NCBI GenBank assembly: GCA_937967995.1
Contig: CALBTB010000005.1
Span: 62,001-126,000, forward strand
DNA from: an uncultured Gammaproteobacteria bacterium
Lineage (GTDB): Bacteria > Pseudomonadota > Gammaproteobacteria > UBA6429 > Thiohalophilaceae
Reading direction: 5' to 3'
Length of the DNA: 64,000 bases
A program made the position numbers and the translations under genes. The notes under the pieces were generated by a model, which had not been told where the DNA came from, did not search any database, and saw only the letters and a list, made by a program, of their open reading frames with translations. Positions 18,147 through 28,118 of this stretch are shown piece by piece (the stretch's first letter is position 1; each line of letters starts with the position of its first letter).

Positions 18147-18224
18147 TTCGTTAAGGAACTGAAAATCGATATACCGTATTTTCTCGAGCTGGGTACCACG
18201 CCCGGCAATCATGGCAGCTTTAAC

Positions 18225-19691
18225 ATGACCTCACTGGCACTGCATGGATCGCGTTTTCATAATGGCGTCAGCCGTATTCATGGCGGTGTCGCGTCGCGCA
18301 TGGAAGGCTATGTCTGGCCGCAAATTCCGCATGAGGATAATCCCATATCCTATGTCACCAACGGCGTACACGTACCAACTTTTCTCGCGCGCGAATGGGT
18401 CAACCTGTTTGATATGCGCTTCAGTGAGTGGCGCAATGAGATGCTGGCCCGGCACTACTGGGAATCCATCGATCAAATCCCGGATCACCGTTTCTGGAGT
18501 TTACGCAAGGAACTCAAAACGTTGATGCTGGAGGACATCAATAAACGCATTCGGCAACGCTTTAAGCGTGCTGGTTACAGCCAGGCCATGATTCAGCGAG
18601 TCACACAACATACTTCACAGGTGGAATCAAATGTGCTGGTGCTTGGCTTTGCGCGACGTTTTGCCACCTACAAACGTGCCACACTGTTATTTTCCGATCC
18701 ACAACGACTTGCCAGGCTAATCAGTGATCCGGAAAAACCGATTGTGTTTATATTCGCCGGCAAGGCACATCCACGTGATGTACCCGGGCAGGAGTTAATA
18801 CGCACCATTCACGAATATTCATTACGTCCGGAATTTCAGGGCCGAATCATTTTACTGGAAGGTTATGACATGGCCCTGGCTCGCAAACTGGTAACCGGTG
18901 TTGATGTCTGGATCAACACGCCGGAATATCCGCTTGAAGCCAGTGGTACATCCGGCCAGAAAGCGGCGATTAACGGTGTCATCAACCTGAGTGTGCTGGA
19001 TGGCTGGTGGGGTGAAGGTTACGATGGTAAAAACGGCTGGGCCATTCATCCACATGCCCAACATATCGATCACAGCCTGCGTGAAAAAGAGGAAGCCGCT
19101 GATTTATTCAATATTCTGGAACATGAAGTCATTCCGATGTATTTCAATCAGGGCAACCAGGGTTACTCTTCGCAATGGGTCAAAATGTCCAAGGCCTCCA
19201 TGAAGTCCTGTATTCCACGCTTTAATGCACAACGCATGGTAGTGGACTATGTCAGCCGCTTTTATAGCCGGGCCCGACAACAATCGAAGCGTTTCTCCCG
19301 AAACGACGCGCAACCTGCGCGCGAGCTGGCCGAATGGAAAAATCGCATCCGTAAAAACTGGTCAAAGGTCAGTATCGAACGGATTGGTGACATCGATGAA
19401 CAGATTCATAACAACGATTCTTTACCTGTCAGGATCAGTGCACACCTGGCAGATTTACAACCACAGGATGTGACGGTGGAATGCCTGGTGGGTAAATTAC
19501 GACGCTCAGGTAAATTCCTGCTGAAAGAAAAATTCGCCTTTAACTATTCAGGTAAGGAAGGCGATCAGCATATTTTCGAACTGGATTTAAAACCCGCAAC
19601 ATCCGGCCTGAATCATTACAAGATTCGCATGTATCCGCATCATGAACTGCTCAGTCACCCCTTTGAGCTGGGCTTCATGCTCTGGGTATGA
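18225..19691 (+). CDS. glgP: Glucan phosphorylase, C-terminal part
   Basis: Open frame after the premature stop; homology actually resumes at 18147, but the first usable start codon is the ATG at 18225, so reinitiation would lose about 27 codons. It holds the sugar-phosphate and cofactor domain: FARRFATYKRA, FIFAGKAHPRD, and the pyridoxal-phosphate Lys in SGTSGQKAAINGV (residue 246 here, 608 of the intact protein), followed by LSVLDGWWGEG. Its stop codon is only two bases from the malQ stop on the opposite strand. It could not work without the N-terminal part, unless the two pieces assemble. Confidence 0.7.
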   Translation: MTSLALHGSRFHNGVSRIHGGVASRMEGYVWPQIPHEDNPISYVTNGVHVPTFLAREWVNLFDMRFSEWRNEMLARHYWESIDQIPDHRFWSLRKELKTLMLEDINKRIRQRFKRAGYSQAMIQRVTQHTSQVESNVLVLGFARRFATYKRATLLFSDPQRLARLISDPEKPIVFIFAGKAHPRDVPGQELIRTIHEYSLRPEFQGRIILLEGYDMALARKLVTGVDVWINTPEYPLEASGTSGQKAAINGVINLSVLDGWWGEGYDGKNGWAIHPHAQHIDHSLREKEEAADLFNILEHEVIPMYFNQGNQGYSSQWVKMSKASMKSCIPRFNAQRMVVDYVSRFYSRARQQSKRFSRNDAQPARELAEWKNRIRKNWSKVSIERIGDIDEQIHNNDSLPVRISAHLADLQPQDVTVECLVGKLRRSGKFLLKEKFAFNYSGKEGDQHIFELDLKPATSGLNHYKIRMYPHHELLSHPFELGFMLWV

Positions 19692-19693
19692 GT

Positions 19694-21166
19694 TCAGCGA
19701 TGATATAACTGGCACAAATCGGCCAGCTGTTGCTCGTGCTCCGGTTTGATCTGCTCCCAGTCAAAGCGCCACTGCCAGTTGCCCTCAGTGGTTCCCGGCG
19801 TGTTCATTCGATGCGCACCATCCAGACCAAGCACATCCTGCATAGGCACAACCGCCAGGCAGGCGACAGAAGCCAGTGCCGTACGAATCAGTTGCCAGTG
19901 AATTGCTGAATTGTCATCGCTATGCAGATAACGATGCAGGTAGTCACGCTGCTTGTCATCCAGTTCGGCGTACCACGATACGGTGGTATCGTTATCATGT
20001 GTGCCGGTATATACCACCGAATTGAATTCATGATTGTGCGGTAAATACGCGTTATCCGGGTTACCATCAAACGCGAATTGCAGGATTTTCATGCCCGGCA
20101 GATCAAATTGTTCACGCAATGCCGTGACTTGCGGAGTAATTACCCCCAGGTCTTCAGCAACCAGTGGTAACTCGGCAAAGGCCTCCTGCAGGCTTGATAA
20201 CATGGCTTCACCCGGCGCCTTAACCCAACGACCGTCAACGGCGGTTTCCTGATCGGCACGTATTTCCCAGTAGGCTTCCAGACCACGAAAATGATCGATC
20301 CGGACAATGTCAAACAGGCTCAGCTGCGTTGCCATACGCTGTCGCCACCATTCAAAATTACGTTCCTGTAGTTCAGACCAGTCATATTGCGGGTTACCCC
20401 AGCGTTGTCCGGTCTCGGAAAAGTAATCCGGCGGCACACCCGTGACGATCTTCGGCTCGCCTAGTTTATCCAGCAGAAACAGATCGCGATGCGCCCAGAC
20501 ATCGGCACTGTCCTGCGACACGTATATCGGCAGGTCACCAAACAATAAAACGCCATGTTGCTGCGCATACGCCTTTAATGCCTGCCATTGCTCGAAAAAG
20601 ACAAACTGAACGAAGTTATGAAAACCAATCTGGTTAGCCAGATCGATCCTGGCCTGCTGTAAGGCGCTCGATTCGCGATCGCGTAACGCCGCCGGCCAGG
20701 ACATCCAGGTACGGTTTTGCTGTTGTTCGCGTATTGCCATGAACAGGGAATAGTCGCCCAGCCAGGCAACCTGGTTTTCTATAAACGTCTTGAAACGTCG
20801 ATAGAGCTTCTCATTCGGCTGCTTTTTAAAATGCCGCCAGGCTGTCTGCAGGCATTTTGTATGTTGTTCAGCATCACTGACATTCGATACCGAGTCGAGC
20901 AGGCCCTGGTCGACCAGCCAGTCCAGACTGATTAAAGACATATCACAGGCATGCGCTGACAGTGACTGATAAGGGGAAAGATCGCTGTGCGTCGGACCCA
21001 ACGGTAACATTTGCCAGACACTGATTCCGCAACGTGACAGGAACTCCATAAAACGATAAGCATCGTGGCAGACTGTGCCACGTGGAAACGGGCCCGGTAG
21101 AGAAGTTGGATGTAACAGTATGCCGGCACGACGGCGTTGATGCAGGGGATGTATATGATGTGACAT
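19694..21166 (-). CDS. malQ: 4-alpha-glucanotransferase (amylomaltase)
   Basis: GH77 disproportionating enzyme that transfers maltodextrin segments between alpha-1,4-glucans. 490 residues, near the usual bacterial size. Catalytic residues lie in VRIDHFRGL (nucleophile Asp), LVAEDLGVI (acid/base Glu) and YTGTHDNDTT (transition-state Asp). The N-terminal RRAGILLHPTSLPGPFP is the family opening. The gene follows the GH57 gene by 18 bases and is the last of a glgC-GH57-malQ unit. It would shorten or lengthen the linear glucans processed by the neighbouring branching enzyme and phosphorylase. Confidence 0.97.
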   Translation of the reverse strand: MSHHIHPLHQRRRAGILLHPTSLPGPFPRGTVCHDAYRFMEFLSRCGISVWQMLPLGPTHSDLSPYQSLSAHACDMSLISLDWLVDQGLLDSVSNVSDAEQHTKCLQTAWRHFKKQPNEKLYRRFKTFIENQVAWLGDYSLFMAIREQQQNRTWMSWPAALRDRESSALQQARIDLANQIGFHNFVQFVFFEQWQALKAYAQQHGVLLFGDLPIYVSQDSADVWAHRDLFLLDKLGEPKIVTGVPPDYFSETGQRWGNPQYDWSELQERNFEWWRQRMATQLSLFDIVRIDHFRGLEAYWEIRADQETAVDGRWVKAPGEAMLSSLQEAFAELPLVAEDLGVITPQVTALREQFDLPGMKILQFAFDGNPDNAYLPHNHEFNSVVYTGTHDNDTTVSWYAELDDKQRDYLHRYLHSDDNSAIHWQLIRTALASVACLAVVPMQDVLGLDGAHRMNTPGTTEGNWQWRFDWEQIKPEHEQQLADLCQLYHR

Positions 21167-21184
21167 TCAGCAGCAACTCATTAA

Positions 21185-22882
21185 CTAACCTTCCTTGCCT
21201 CGTCGCATGGTGCCGCCCATGCTGGGCTGACCGCAACCGTGTGTAAACGATTCTGACAGATACGCCGGCGGTTGCCTGCCAAGCAGAATGTACAGGTGTG
21301 ATAACTGTAATCGAAACAGGTATTCAAAATCACTCACCGATTCGGCCGGGTTATAATCGCCAAACCACCAGAACCAGTCCGACCCTTCACAGATTGCCAG
21401 TTGTGTTTCGACCTGCTCGCGCATTTCGTCGGATAGCCTGCCGCTTTGCAACACTTCATCCACTACATGCTTGGCGTCACACAACATGTCCCAGCCGGTG
21501 TTTTTGTCTTCGCTGCCGATCCAGGTCGAGAAGGTACCGTACACCCAGCTTCCCGCCACAATTCGTTCAATTTTCGACGGTGTAATGTTGTGGCTGATGA
21601 CGTCGGAATAGGTTGTCAGGTTTATTTGCGAATGCTGGGCGAGCTGTTCATATAGCCCGGCAAGAAAATGAAAACCGTTTTCCGGGTAGTACTCCCAGGC
21701 GTTTTCACCATCGAGAATAATCGACACCACGGTGTTGTCATCACCCTGACAGGCACTGGCAATATTCTCCAGATGGTGAATCAGGTTGGCGACCGCATCA
21801 TCACCATGCCAGGTGGCATAGGTAAAACCGATCAGATCGGATAATCCGTCATCGCGAAAAAAACACCGTGCCGATGTATCGGCAAACTGATAGGCACGAT
21901 GCAGACACTGATCATCATCATTGCCAGCATGATTCAGGCTGTTGCGAAGCACGGTCTCACCACTGGCCAGCCAGCTAATACCATACTCAGATAATAAATG
22001 TACAGTCTGTTCGCTGACACTGCCTTCCGACGGCCAGCATCCGGCTGGCCGGAAACCAAAAAAGCGTTCAAATACCGCCAGACCCTTTTCTATATGCCAG
22101 CGCACACGGGCTTCCCCGTCAGGATAGTTATGACAAACCGGTAAGGGCGCATCCGGCATGGCTTCGTGTGTCGTGTTGATATCCAGTAACAACGGCATGA
22201 TCGGGTGCGCATACGGTGTAAAGGACAGTTCGATCTGCCCGTTCTGTGCCAGATGGCGGTAGCGGGCAATGACACCGGCACATAACTCACCGATAACACT
22301 TAATAAATCGCGTCGGTCATTAAGATTAAAGCCGTGGCCTTTTTCAAGTAATTTTCGCACACGCAAATCCGAACGCCGTACTGTCTCACCCAGCCAGGCC
22401 AGATGAAACCAGACTACCAGGTCAGCAAGATATTGATCATGCAGGTAAATAATCGCGTCGGGATGGGTTTCGATAAACCGCGCCTGTTCAACCAGCCGTT
22501 TATAGGACACATAACGGTTGATGAGCCGTTCTTCGTTGGCGCGCAGGCAATGTTTGATCAATTCTATACGCAACTCCGGCGAAGCCGGCAGCACCGCCTC
22601 GACAAGGGAATCGAGCATGGTGTCATTGATGATACGCCCGCGCTTGAAGTAGTCGTCGATGCGTTGCGCGTAGTCATCGATCTGTTCAAGCAACGTGGGT
22701 GTAAAATTGATGACACAGCGCGCCTGTGGATTGTTTTCCAGGTGGGCGACCATGTCCACATAATCCTTGATGACGTGCAGGTATGTCCACGGCAGATGAT
22801 AGTTGCCGGTACGCGCGTCTTTATACTGTGGCTGATGCATGTGCCAGTACAGCACGACATTAAGCCTGGTATTATCTGACAT
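21185..22882 (-). CDS. GH57 family glycoside hydrolase / glucan-processing enzyme
   Basis: 565 residues with the GH57 opening VVLYWHMHQPQYKD (conserved HMHQP). The nucleophile Glu lies in GCWPSEGSVSE and the acid/base Asp in LDGENAWEYY. GH57 members include alpha-amylase, amylopullulanase, glucanotransferase and branching enzyme; the motifs do not settle which. Because a GH13 branching enzyme (glgB) is encoded nearby, an amylase or transferase role on glycogen or maltodextrin is more likely. The 5' end overlaps the glgC 3' end by 11 bases, so the two are translationally coupled. No signal peptide, so cytosolic. Confidence 0.92.
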   Translation of the reverse strand: MSDNTRLNVVLYWHMHQPQYKDARTGNYHLPWTYLHVIKDYVDMVAHLENNPQARCVINFTPTLLEQIDDYAQRIDDYFKRGRIINDTMLDSLVEAVLPASPELRIELIKHCLRANEERLINRYVSYKRLVEQARFIETHPDAIIYLHDQYLADLVVWFHLAWLGETVRRSDLRVRKLLEKGHGFNLNDRRDLLSVIGELCAGVIARYRHLAQNGQIELSFTPYAHPIMPLLLDINTTHEAMPDAPLPVCHNYPDGEARVRWHIEKGLAVFERFFGFRPAGCWPSEGSVSEQTVHLLSEYGISWLASGETVLRNSLNHAGNDDDQCLHRAYQFADTSARCFFRDDGLSDLIGFTYATWHGDDAVANLIHHLENIASACQGDDNTVVSIILDGENAWEYYPENGFHFLAGLYEQLAQHSQINLTTYSDVISHNITPSKIERIVAGSWVYGTFSTWIGSEDKNTGWDMLCDAKHVVDEVLQSGRLSDEMREQVETQLAICEGSDWFWWFGDYNPAESVSDFEYLFRLQLSHLYILLGRQPPAYLSESFTHGCGQPSMGGTMRRGKEG

Positions 22883-24140
22883 GATGGATCTCCTGACCCA
22901 GCATTTCCGGTGTCACCAGTACGACACCCTTGGGTGAAACATAAAAACGTTTTTTATCTTTCTCTAAATCGACACCGATTTCCATTCCTTCCGGAACTTC
23001 ACACCCCTTGTCGATAATGGCGCGCCGAATTTTGCATTTCTCGCCAATAGTGACTTCCGGTAATGCCAGCACACCTTCGATATCTGAAAAGGCCTCGACA
23101 CACACATTAGAAAATAGCAGGGAATTCCTGACCCGTGCACCGGAAATAATACAGCCACCGGACACCATTGAATTGATCGCCTGGCCGCGACGCAAATCGT
23201 CATCAAACACGAACTTGGCAGGCGGCAGTTGTTCCTGATAAGTCCAGATCGGCCATTCCTGATCATACAGATTCAGCTCGGGGGTAACCGCAATCAGTTC
23301 CATGTTCGCCTGCCAGTATGAATCAATGGTGCCAACGTCTCGCCAGTATGCCTTCTTGCCGCTCACCGGATCACGAAACGAATAGGCGTAGGCCGCATAC
23401 TTGTTAATCAAACCGGGGATCACATCCTTACCAAAGTCATGTGACGACGACTGTGAATCCGCATCCCTGATAAGTTGTTCGATTAGAAAATCCTTGTTGA
23501 AAATATAAATCCCCATCGAACATAATGCCATATCCGCGTTGTCTGGCATCGGTTCAGGTTTGTCCGGTTTTTCCTTAAAGGTTCGTATGCGACTGTTCTC
23601 ATCGACACCCATTACGCCAAAGGCGCTGGCCTGTTCAATTGGCACTTCGATACAACCCACTGTGATATCCGCCTGGACTTCGACATGCGCCGCCAGCATG
23701 GCACCATAGTCCATTTTGTAGACGTGATCACCGGCCAGTATCAGGACGTATTCCGGTTCATGGTTGCGAATGATGTCGATGTTCTGAAATATCGCATCCG
23801 CGGTACCCGCATACCAGGATGTCTGGATGCGTTGCTGTGCCGGCAGCAGTTCGACAAACTCACCGAACTCACCACGAAACATACCCCAGCCCTGTTGAAT
23901 ATGCACGATTAACGAATGTGCCTTGTATTGGGTCAGCACACCGATGCGTCGAATTCCCGAGTTAATACAGTTCGACAGGGGAAAATCGATAATTCGAAAC
24001 TTGCCACCGAACGGGACAGCCGGCTTCGCCCGCCACATGGTCAACTGGCGCAGACGCGAACCCCGTCCTCCGGCCATAATAAGGGCCAGCGTGTCACGGG
24101 TCAGTCGACTGACGAAACGGGGCGAACGATTATGTCGCAT
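22872..24140 (-). CDS. glgC: Glucose-1-phosphate adenylyltransferase
   Basis: Makes ADP-glucose, the committed step of glycogen synthesis. The nucleotidyltransferase domain starts LALIMAGGRGSRLRQLT, with KPAVPFGGKFRIIDFPLSN and the substrate motif WYAGTADA; the C-terminal beta-helix covers the last roughly 120 residues. 422 residues is the normal length. The frame opens earlier at 24197, but the ATG at 24140 has AAGGA at the right distance and gives the family start MRHNRSPRFVSRLTRDT. First gene of the glgC-GH57-malQ unit and divergent from glgB. Confidence 0.96.
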   Translation of the reverse strand: MRHNRSPRFVSRLTRDTLALIMAGGRGSRLRQLTMWRAKPAVPFGGKFRIIDFPLSNCINSGIRRIGVLTQYKAHSLIVHIQQGWGMFRGEFGEFVELLPAQQRIQTSWYAGTADAIFQNIDIIRNHEPEYVLILAGDHVYKMDYGAMLAAHVEVQADITVGCIEVPIEQASAFGVMGVDENSRIRTFKEKPDKPEPMPDNADMALCSMGIYIFNKDFLIEQLIRDADSQSSSHDFGKDVIPGLINKYAAYAYSFRDPVSGKKAYWRDVGTIDSYWQANMELIAVTPELNLYDQEWPIWTYQEQLPPAKFVFDDDLRRGQAINSMVSGGCIISGARVRNSLLFSNVCVEAFSDIEGVLALPEVTIGEKCKIRRAIIDKGCEVPEGMEIGVDLEKDKKRFYVSPKGVVLVTPEMLGQEIHHVR

Positions 24141-24445
24141 CTTAATTCCTTTTTTGCAAATTACACGCCATGCTGCATTGTCGCCATGATCCTGCATGAC
24201 TTTCCATGATCCACAACAAGACGGTAACGATCAGGCAGTGTTGTTCAGACTTTAATGCATTAATCTGGATCGATGTCGCTAGTACATTGCACGCAAATAA
24301 AGCATAATTTTATGGCAATTCATCCTCTATCGGGATCCTGTAACTGTTAATATTTGCAAGCTATTGATTATTCTGGTTATGCACAGGTTTTGCATTACGT
24401 TAATTATTCCCTACAAACCCGGACTATTTGTAATAACACACACCT
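24141..24445 (+). promoter_or_regulatory. Divergent glgC/glgB control region
   Basis: 305 bases without a gene between the start codons of glgC (minus) and glgB (plus). The region is clearly more AT-rich than its flanks from about 24240 to 24445, as expected for two back-to-back promoters. I see no riboswitch, clear operator palindrome or small gene in it. No strand is really implied; the plus sign is arbitrary. Confidence 0.5.
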
Positions 24446-26641
24446 ATGAAAGCACCCGGTAAAACTGACAGCACAGCGCAAAAAAAGCTGCCCGATGACC
24501 TGCAACGTATTCTGTCGGCCCGTCATCATGACCCGTTTTCCGTGCTGGGATGCCACACCCAGGGTACTGACACTATCATCCGTTGCTTCCTGCCCCATAC
24601 CCGGCAGGTTCATATCCTGGAACTGGATGCTGACATGCAGCGTGTCGATTCGACCGACCTGTTTGTGTGGCAGGGTAAAACTTCAACACTACCGCCCCAT
24701 TACATGTTGCGTCGCACCGATGAGTCCGGGCGCACGATTGACACGTATGACCCCTATTCGTTCAATCCGCAATTAGCGGATTTCGACCTGCACCTGTTCC
24801 GGGAAGGGCGCCACCTGCATGCCTATGATTTTCTTGGTGCCCATCTTCGCTCGGCCGACGGCATACAGGGTGTGCTGTTCGCCACCTGGGCACCCAACGC
24901 CGAGCGAGTCAGTGTAGTGGGCGACTTTAACCGCTGGGATGGCCGTTGCCACCCAATGCGTTCGCGTGGCGCCTGTGGCGTGTGGGAACTGTTTATTCCC
25001 GGTCTCACGACAGACACATTGTATAAATTTGAAATTCGCAATCGGGACAGCGGGCAGATAATGCAAAAGTATGATCCCTATGCCCAGGCCAGTGAGTTAC
25101 GACCCCGCACCGCCTCCGTGGTAACTCACAGCCAGTATGACTGGCAGGATGAACAATGGCTGGCAAAGCGACAAGAGCAGCACTGGCTGCATCACCCGAT
25201 CAGCATTTATGAAGTTCATCCCGGTTCCTGGCAACGGGATGAACACGGCCAGTTTCTGAATTTTCGGGAACTGGCACACCGGCTGGTTGAATATGTCAGC
25301 CGAATGGGCTTTACCCATATTGAGTTATTACCCGTCACCGAACACCCCCTGGATGCTTCATGGGGTTACCAGACTATCGGTTATTACGCGCCTACCCGCC
25401 GCTTTGGTACACCCGATGATTTTCGCTATTTTGTCGACTACTGTCACCAGCACGACATCGGTGTCTATCTTGACTGGGTTCCGGCCCACTTCCCCAAGGA
25501 TGATCATGGCCTGGCCCGCTTCGATGGCAGTGCCCTTTACGAACATGACGATCCCCGTCGCGCCGAACACCCGGACTGGGGAACGTTAATTTTCAATTAC
25601 GGGCGCAACGAAGTTCGTAACTTTCTGATCAGCAGCGCCATCTACTGGCTGAAGGAATTTCATATCGACGGGTTGCGGGTCGATGCGGTCGCGTCAATGC
25701 TCTATCTGGATTACTCGCGTAAGGGCGATCAGTGGGCGCCAAATATTCATGGCGGTAACGAAAACCTCGATGCCATTGCCTTCCTGCGTGAACTGAACAC
25801 GGTAACCCATCGCGAACATCCGGGCACCGTGGTGATGGCGGAAGAGTCGACTGCCTGGCCATCGGTGACTCGACCGGTTGACGTCGGTGGACTGGGTTTT
25901 TCCCTGAAGTGGAATATGGGCTGGATGCACGACACGCTGGTGTATATGTCAAAGCAAACCGTGCATCGTACTTACCATCATGACCAGCTGACGTTTGGGC
26001 TGCTGTATGCCTTTACCGAAAACTTTGTGCTGCCGTTCTCGCATGACGAGGTCGTGCATGGTAAATCCTCCATGCTTCATAAAATGCCGGGCGATGAATG
26101 GCAGCGTTTTGCCAACCTACGGCTTTTATATACCTACATGTTTGCCTACCCGGGCAAGAAACTGCTGTTCATGGGTTGTGAATTCGGCCAGGGCGACGAA
26201 TGGAATTTTAACCAGACCCTCGACTGGTACGTGCTCGACTATCCCTTTCACCAGGGCGTGCAGAAACTGGTCGCTGACCTGAATGCTTTATACCGCGAAT
26301 TACCCGAACTGCATGAACACGACTTCAGCCATGTCGGGTTTGACTGGATAGACTGCCATGACTCGCAGCAGTCCATCATCAGCTTTGTTCGCCGAACCGG
26401 CGAGCAGTTTGTCATTGCAGTGTTCAACTTCACGCCGGTGCCTCGCCATGGTTATCGAATCGGTGTTCCACAGGCTGGTAATTACAAAGAAATACTCAAT
26501 TCCGATTCCGATTATTATGCGGGCAGTAATCTCGGTAACACAGGTCTGATACAGAGCGAACCGGTTGCATGGATGGGGCGTGAACACTCCCTGTCGCTCA
26601 CCTTACCACCGCTGGGTGGCCTGATCCTCAAACCCGAATGA
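24446..26641 (+). CDS. glgB: 1,4-alpha-glucan branching enzyme
   Basis: GH13 enzyme that creates alpha-1,6 branches in glycogen. 731 residues, the full-length form with an N1 domain (about 15-110), a CBM48 domain (about 125-225, GVLFATWAPNAERVSVVGDF), the catalytic barrel and an all-beta C-terminal domain. Catalytic residues: Asp in IDGLRVDAV, Glu in VVMAEES and Asp in FSHDEVVHGKSS. The WGYQTIGYYAPTRRFG segment is typical. It is followed after 6 bases by glgA, so the two act as one unit. Confidence 0.98.
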   Translation: MKAPGKTDSTAQKKLPDDLQRILSARHHDPFSVLGCHTQGTDTIIRCFLPHTRQVHILELDADMQRVDSTDLFVWQGKTSTLPPHYMLRRTDESGRTIDTYDPYSFNPQLADFDLHLFREGRHLHAYDFLGAHLRSADGIQGVLFATWAPNAERVSVVGDFNRWDGRCHPMRSRGACGVWELFIPGLTTDTLYKFEIRNRDSGQIMQKYDPYAQASELRPRTASVVTHSQYDWQDEQWLAKRQEQHWLHHPISIYEVHPGSWQRDEHGQFLNFRELAHRLVEYVSRMGFTHIELLPVTEHPLDASWGYQTIGYYAPTRRFGTPDDFRYFVDYCHQHDIGVYLDWVPAHFPKDDHGLARFDGSALYEHDDPRRAEHPDWGTLIFNYGRNEVRNFLISSAIYWLKEFHIDGLRVDAVASMLYLDYSRKGDQWAPNIHGGNENLDAIAFLRELNTVTHREHPGTVVMAEESTAWPSVTRPVDVGGLGFSLKWNMGWMHDTLVYMSKQTVHRTYHHDQLTFGLLYAFTENFVLPFSHDEVVHGKSSMLHKMPGDEWQRFANLRLLYTYMFAYPGKKLLFMGCEFGQGDEWNFNQTLDWYVLDYPFHQGVQKLVADLNALYRELPELHEHDFSHVGFDWIDCHDSQQSIISFVRRTGEQFVIAVFNFTPVPRHGYRIGVPQAGNYKEILNSDSDYYAGSNLGNTGLIQSEPVAWMGREHSLSLTLPPLGGLILKPE

Positions 26642-26647
26642 CAAGGC

Positions 26648-28108
26648 ATGCCTGAGCACCGCGTCCTGTTCTGCACCAGTGAAGTCTTTCCACTGATCAA
26701 AACCGGTGGCCTGGCCGATGTGTCGGGCGGATTGCCGCATGCATTACATAAAATCGGCACCGACATTCGCATTACACTGCCTGCCTACCGATCCGTGTTG
26801 GCGTCGTTAACACGACCATCTAAACTGCTGATCGAAACGCGTATACAGGACTGGTCTGTTAAATTATGGCAAACCGTGCTGCCCGGTAGCCGCGTACCGG
26901 TCTGGCTGGTGGATTGCCCAGCGCTTTTTGATCGACCCGGTAATCCCTATCTGGACGAACAGGGCCTGGCTTGGCCGGATAACGCCACCCGCTTTGCGGT
27001 CTTCAGCCGTATGGTATGCCATATCGCGATGAACCGTTGCGGACTGAACTGGCAACCGCATGTCGTTCATTGTAATGACTGGCAAACGGGACTCGTGCCG
27101 GCCCTGCTTGAACAGGAGTCAAAGCGCCCCGCCACCGTCTTCACCATTCATAACCTGGCTTACCAGGGACTGTTTGATCGGACGACATTTGAGTCGCTCG
27201 AGTTACCCGAAACATTCTGGCACTTTGAGCGGCTTGAATTTCACAACCAGATATCGTTTATCAAGGGTGGCCTGGTCTACGCGGACCGCATTAATACGGT
27301 CAGCCCAAACTACGCCAAAGAAATCCAGACACCCGAGTTTGGCAATGGGCTGGATGGCATACTGTCATACCGACATAGTCGACTCAGCGGTATACTGAAC
27401 GGTATCGACACAGATGTCTGGAACCCGGGTACCGACAGGTTGATCGTAAAGAAATACAATCACCTGCATATTCAGAATAAGGCCGCTAACAAGCAGGCGT
27501 TGCTGGAAACCGCTGGCCTGCCTCATAAACCTGACGTTATGCTGGTAGGATTGATCAGTCGCCTTGCCGAGCAAAAAGGTATCGATCTGTTGCTGGATAT
27601 TATGCCGGAACTCGTACAACGACCCGTGCAACTGATGGTGCTGGGTAGTGGAAACAAAACCTATGAGCAATCCCTGCAAAAGGCGGCGCAGACCTGGCCT
27701 GAGAATATCGCCATGTTTAAGGGTTATGATGAAAGCCTGGCGCATCGTATCGAAGCCGGAGCAGATGTCTTTTTAATGCCCTCGCGCTTTGAGCCCTGCG
27801 GACTCAATCAGATGTACAGCCAGCGTTATGGGACACTGCCTGTCGTCACCCCGGTTTGTGGCCTGGTAGATACAGTGATGGATGTCAGCGATGAAAAGCG
27901 CGGTACCGGCTTCATGATGCAGGATGTATCGGCCCAGGCATTACTGGAAAGCATCGATCGTGCAATCGAAATGTATCAGGATAGTGGCCGCTGGAAATAC
28001 CATATGAAAAAAGCCATGCAACAGGACTTTTCCTGGAGAAAAAGCGCAGCGGCCTACCAGCAGTTATACCAGCAGGCCCGACGGGAAAATCCCCGGCCAG
28101 ATCACTGA
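26648..28108 (+). CDS. glgA: Glycogen synthase (ADP-glucose)
   Basis: GT5 enzyme that elongates alpha-1,4-glucan with ADP-glucose. The N-terminal ADP-glucose site KTGGLADVSGGLP lies near residue 18; the second domain carries GLISRLAEQKGIDLL and the catalytic SRFEPCGLNQMYSQRYGTLP. 486 residues, normal. Ends tail-to-tail with the small SAP-domain gene, 10 bases apart. With glgC and glgB it makes a complete glycogen synthesis set. Confidence 0.98.
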   Translation: MPEHRVLFCTSEVFPLIKTGGLADVSGGLPHALHKIGTDIRITLPAYRSVLASLTRPSKLLIETRIQDWSVKLWQTVLPGSRVPVWLVDCPALFDRPGNPYLDEQGLAWPDNATRFAVFSRMVCHIAMNRCGLNWQPHVVHCNDWQTGLVPALLEQESKRPATVFTIHNLAYQGLFDRTTFESLELPETFWHFERLEFHNQISFIKGGLVYADRINTVSPNYAKEIQTPEFGNGLDGILSYRHSRLSGILNGIDTDVWNPGTDRLIVKKYNHLHIQNKAANKQALLETAGLPHKPDVMLVGLISRLAEQKGIDLLLDIMPELVQRPVQLMVLGSGNKTYEQSLQKAAQTWPENIAMFKGYDESLAHRIEAGADVFLMPSRFEPCGLNQMYSQRYGTLPVVTPVCGLVDTVMDVSDEKRGTGFMMQDVSAQALLESIDRAIEMYQDSGRWKYHMKKAMQQDFSWRKSAAAYQQLYQQARRENPRPDH

Positions 28109-28118
28109 CTCTGTATGT

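Larger units (their letters stand above)
17139..19691 (+). pseudogene. glgP: Alpha-glucan phosphorylase gene interrupted by an in-frame stop
   Basis: The whole reading frame of an alpha-glucan phosphorylase (GT35, about 850 codons, DUF3417 type) is present in a single frame, interrupted only by TAA at 18144-18146 (codon 336). No frameshift accompanies it, and homology to the family continues on both sides without a gap. The enzyme releases glucose-1-phosphate from glycogen. One base change of a sense codon such as GAA or CAA would explain the stop. It is either a recent nonsense mutation, a sequencing or assembly error, or a read-through site. The two open parts are listed separately. Confidence 0.8.

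Noticed and set aside
22403..22879. 158-codon plus-strand frame inside the GH57 gene
   Set aside because: Antisense shadow, no recognisable domain.
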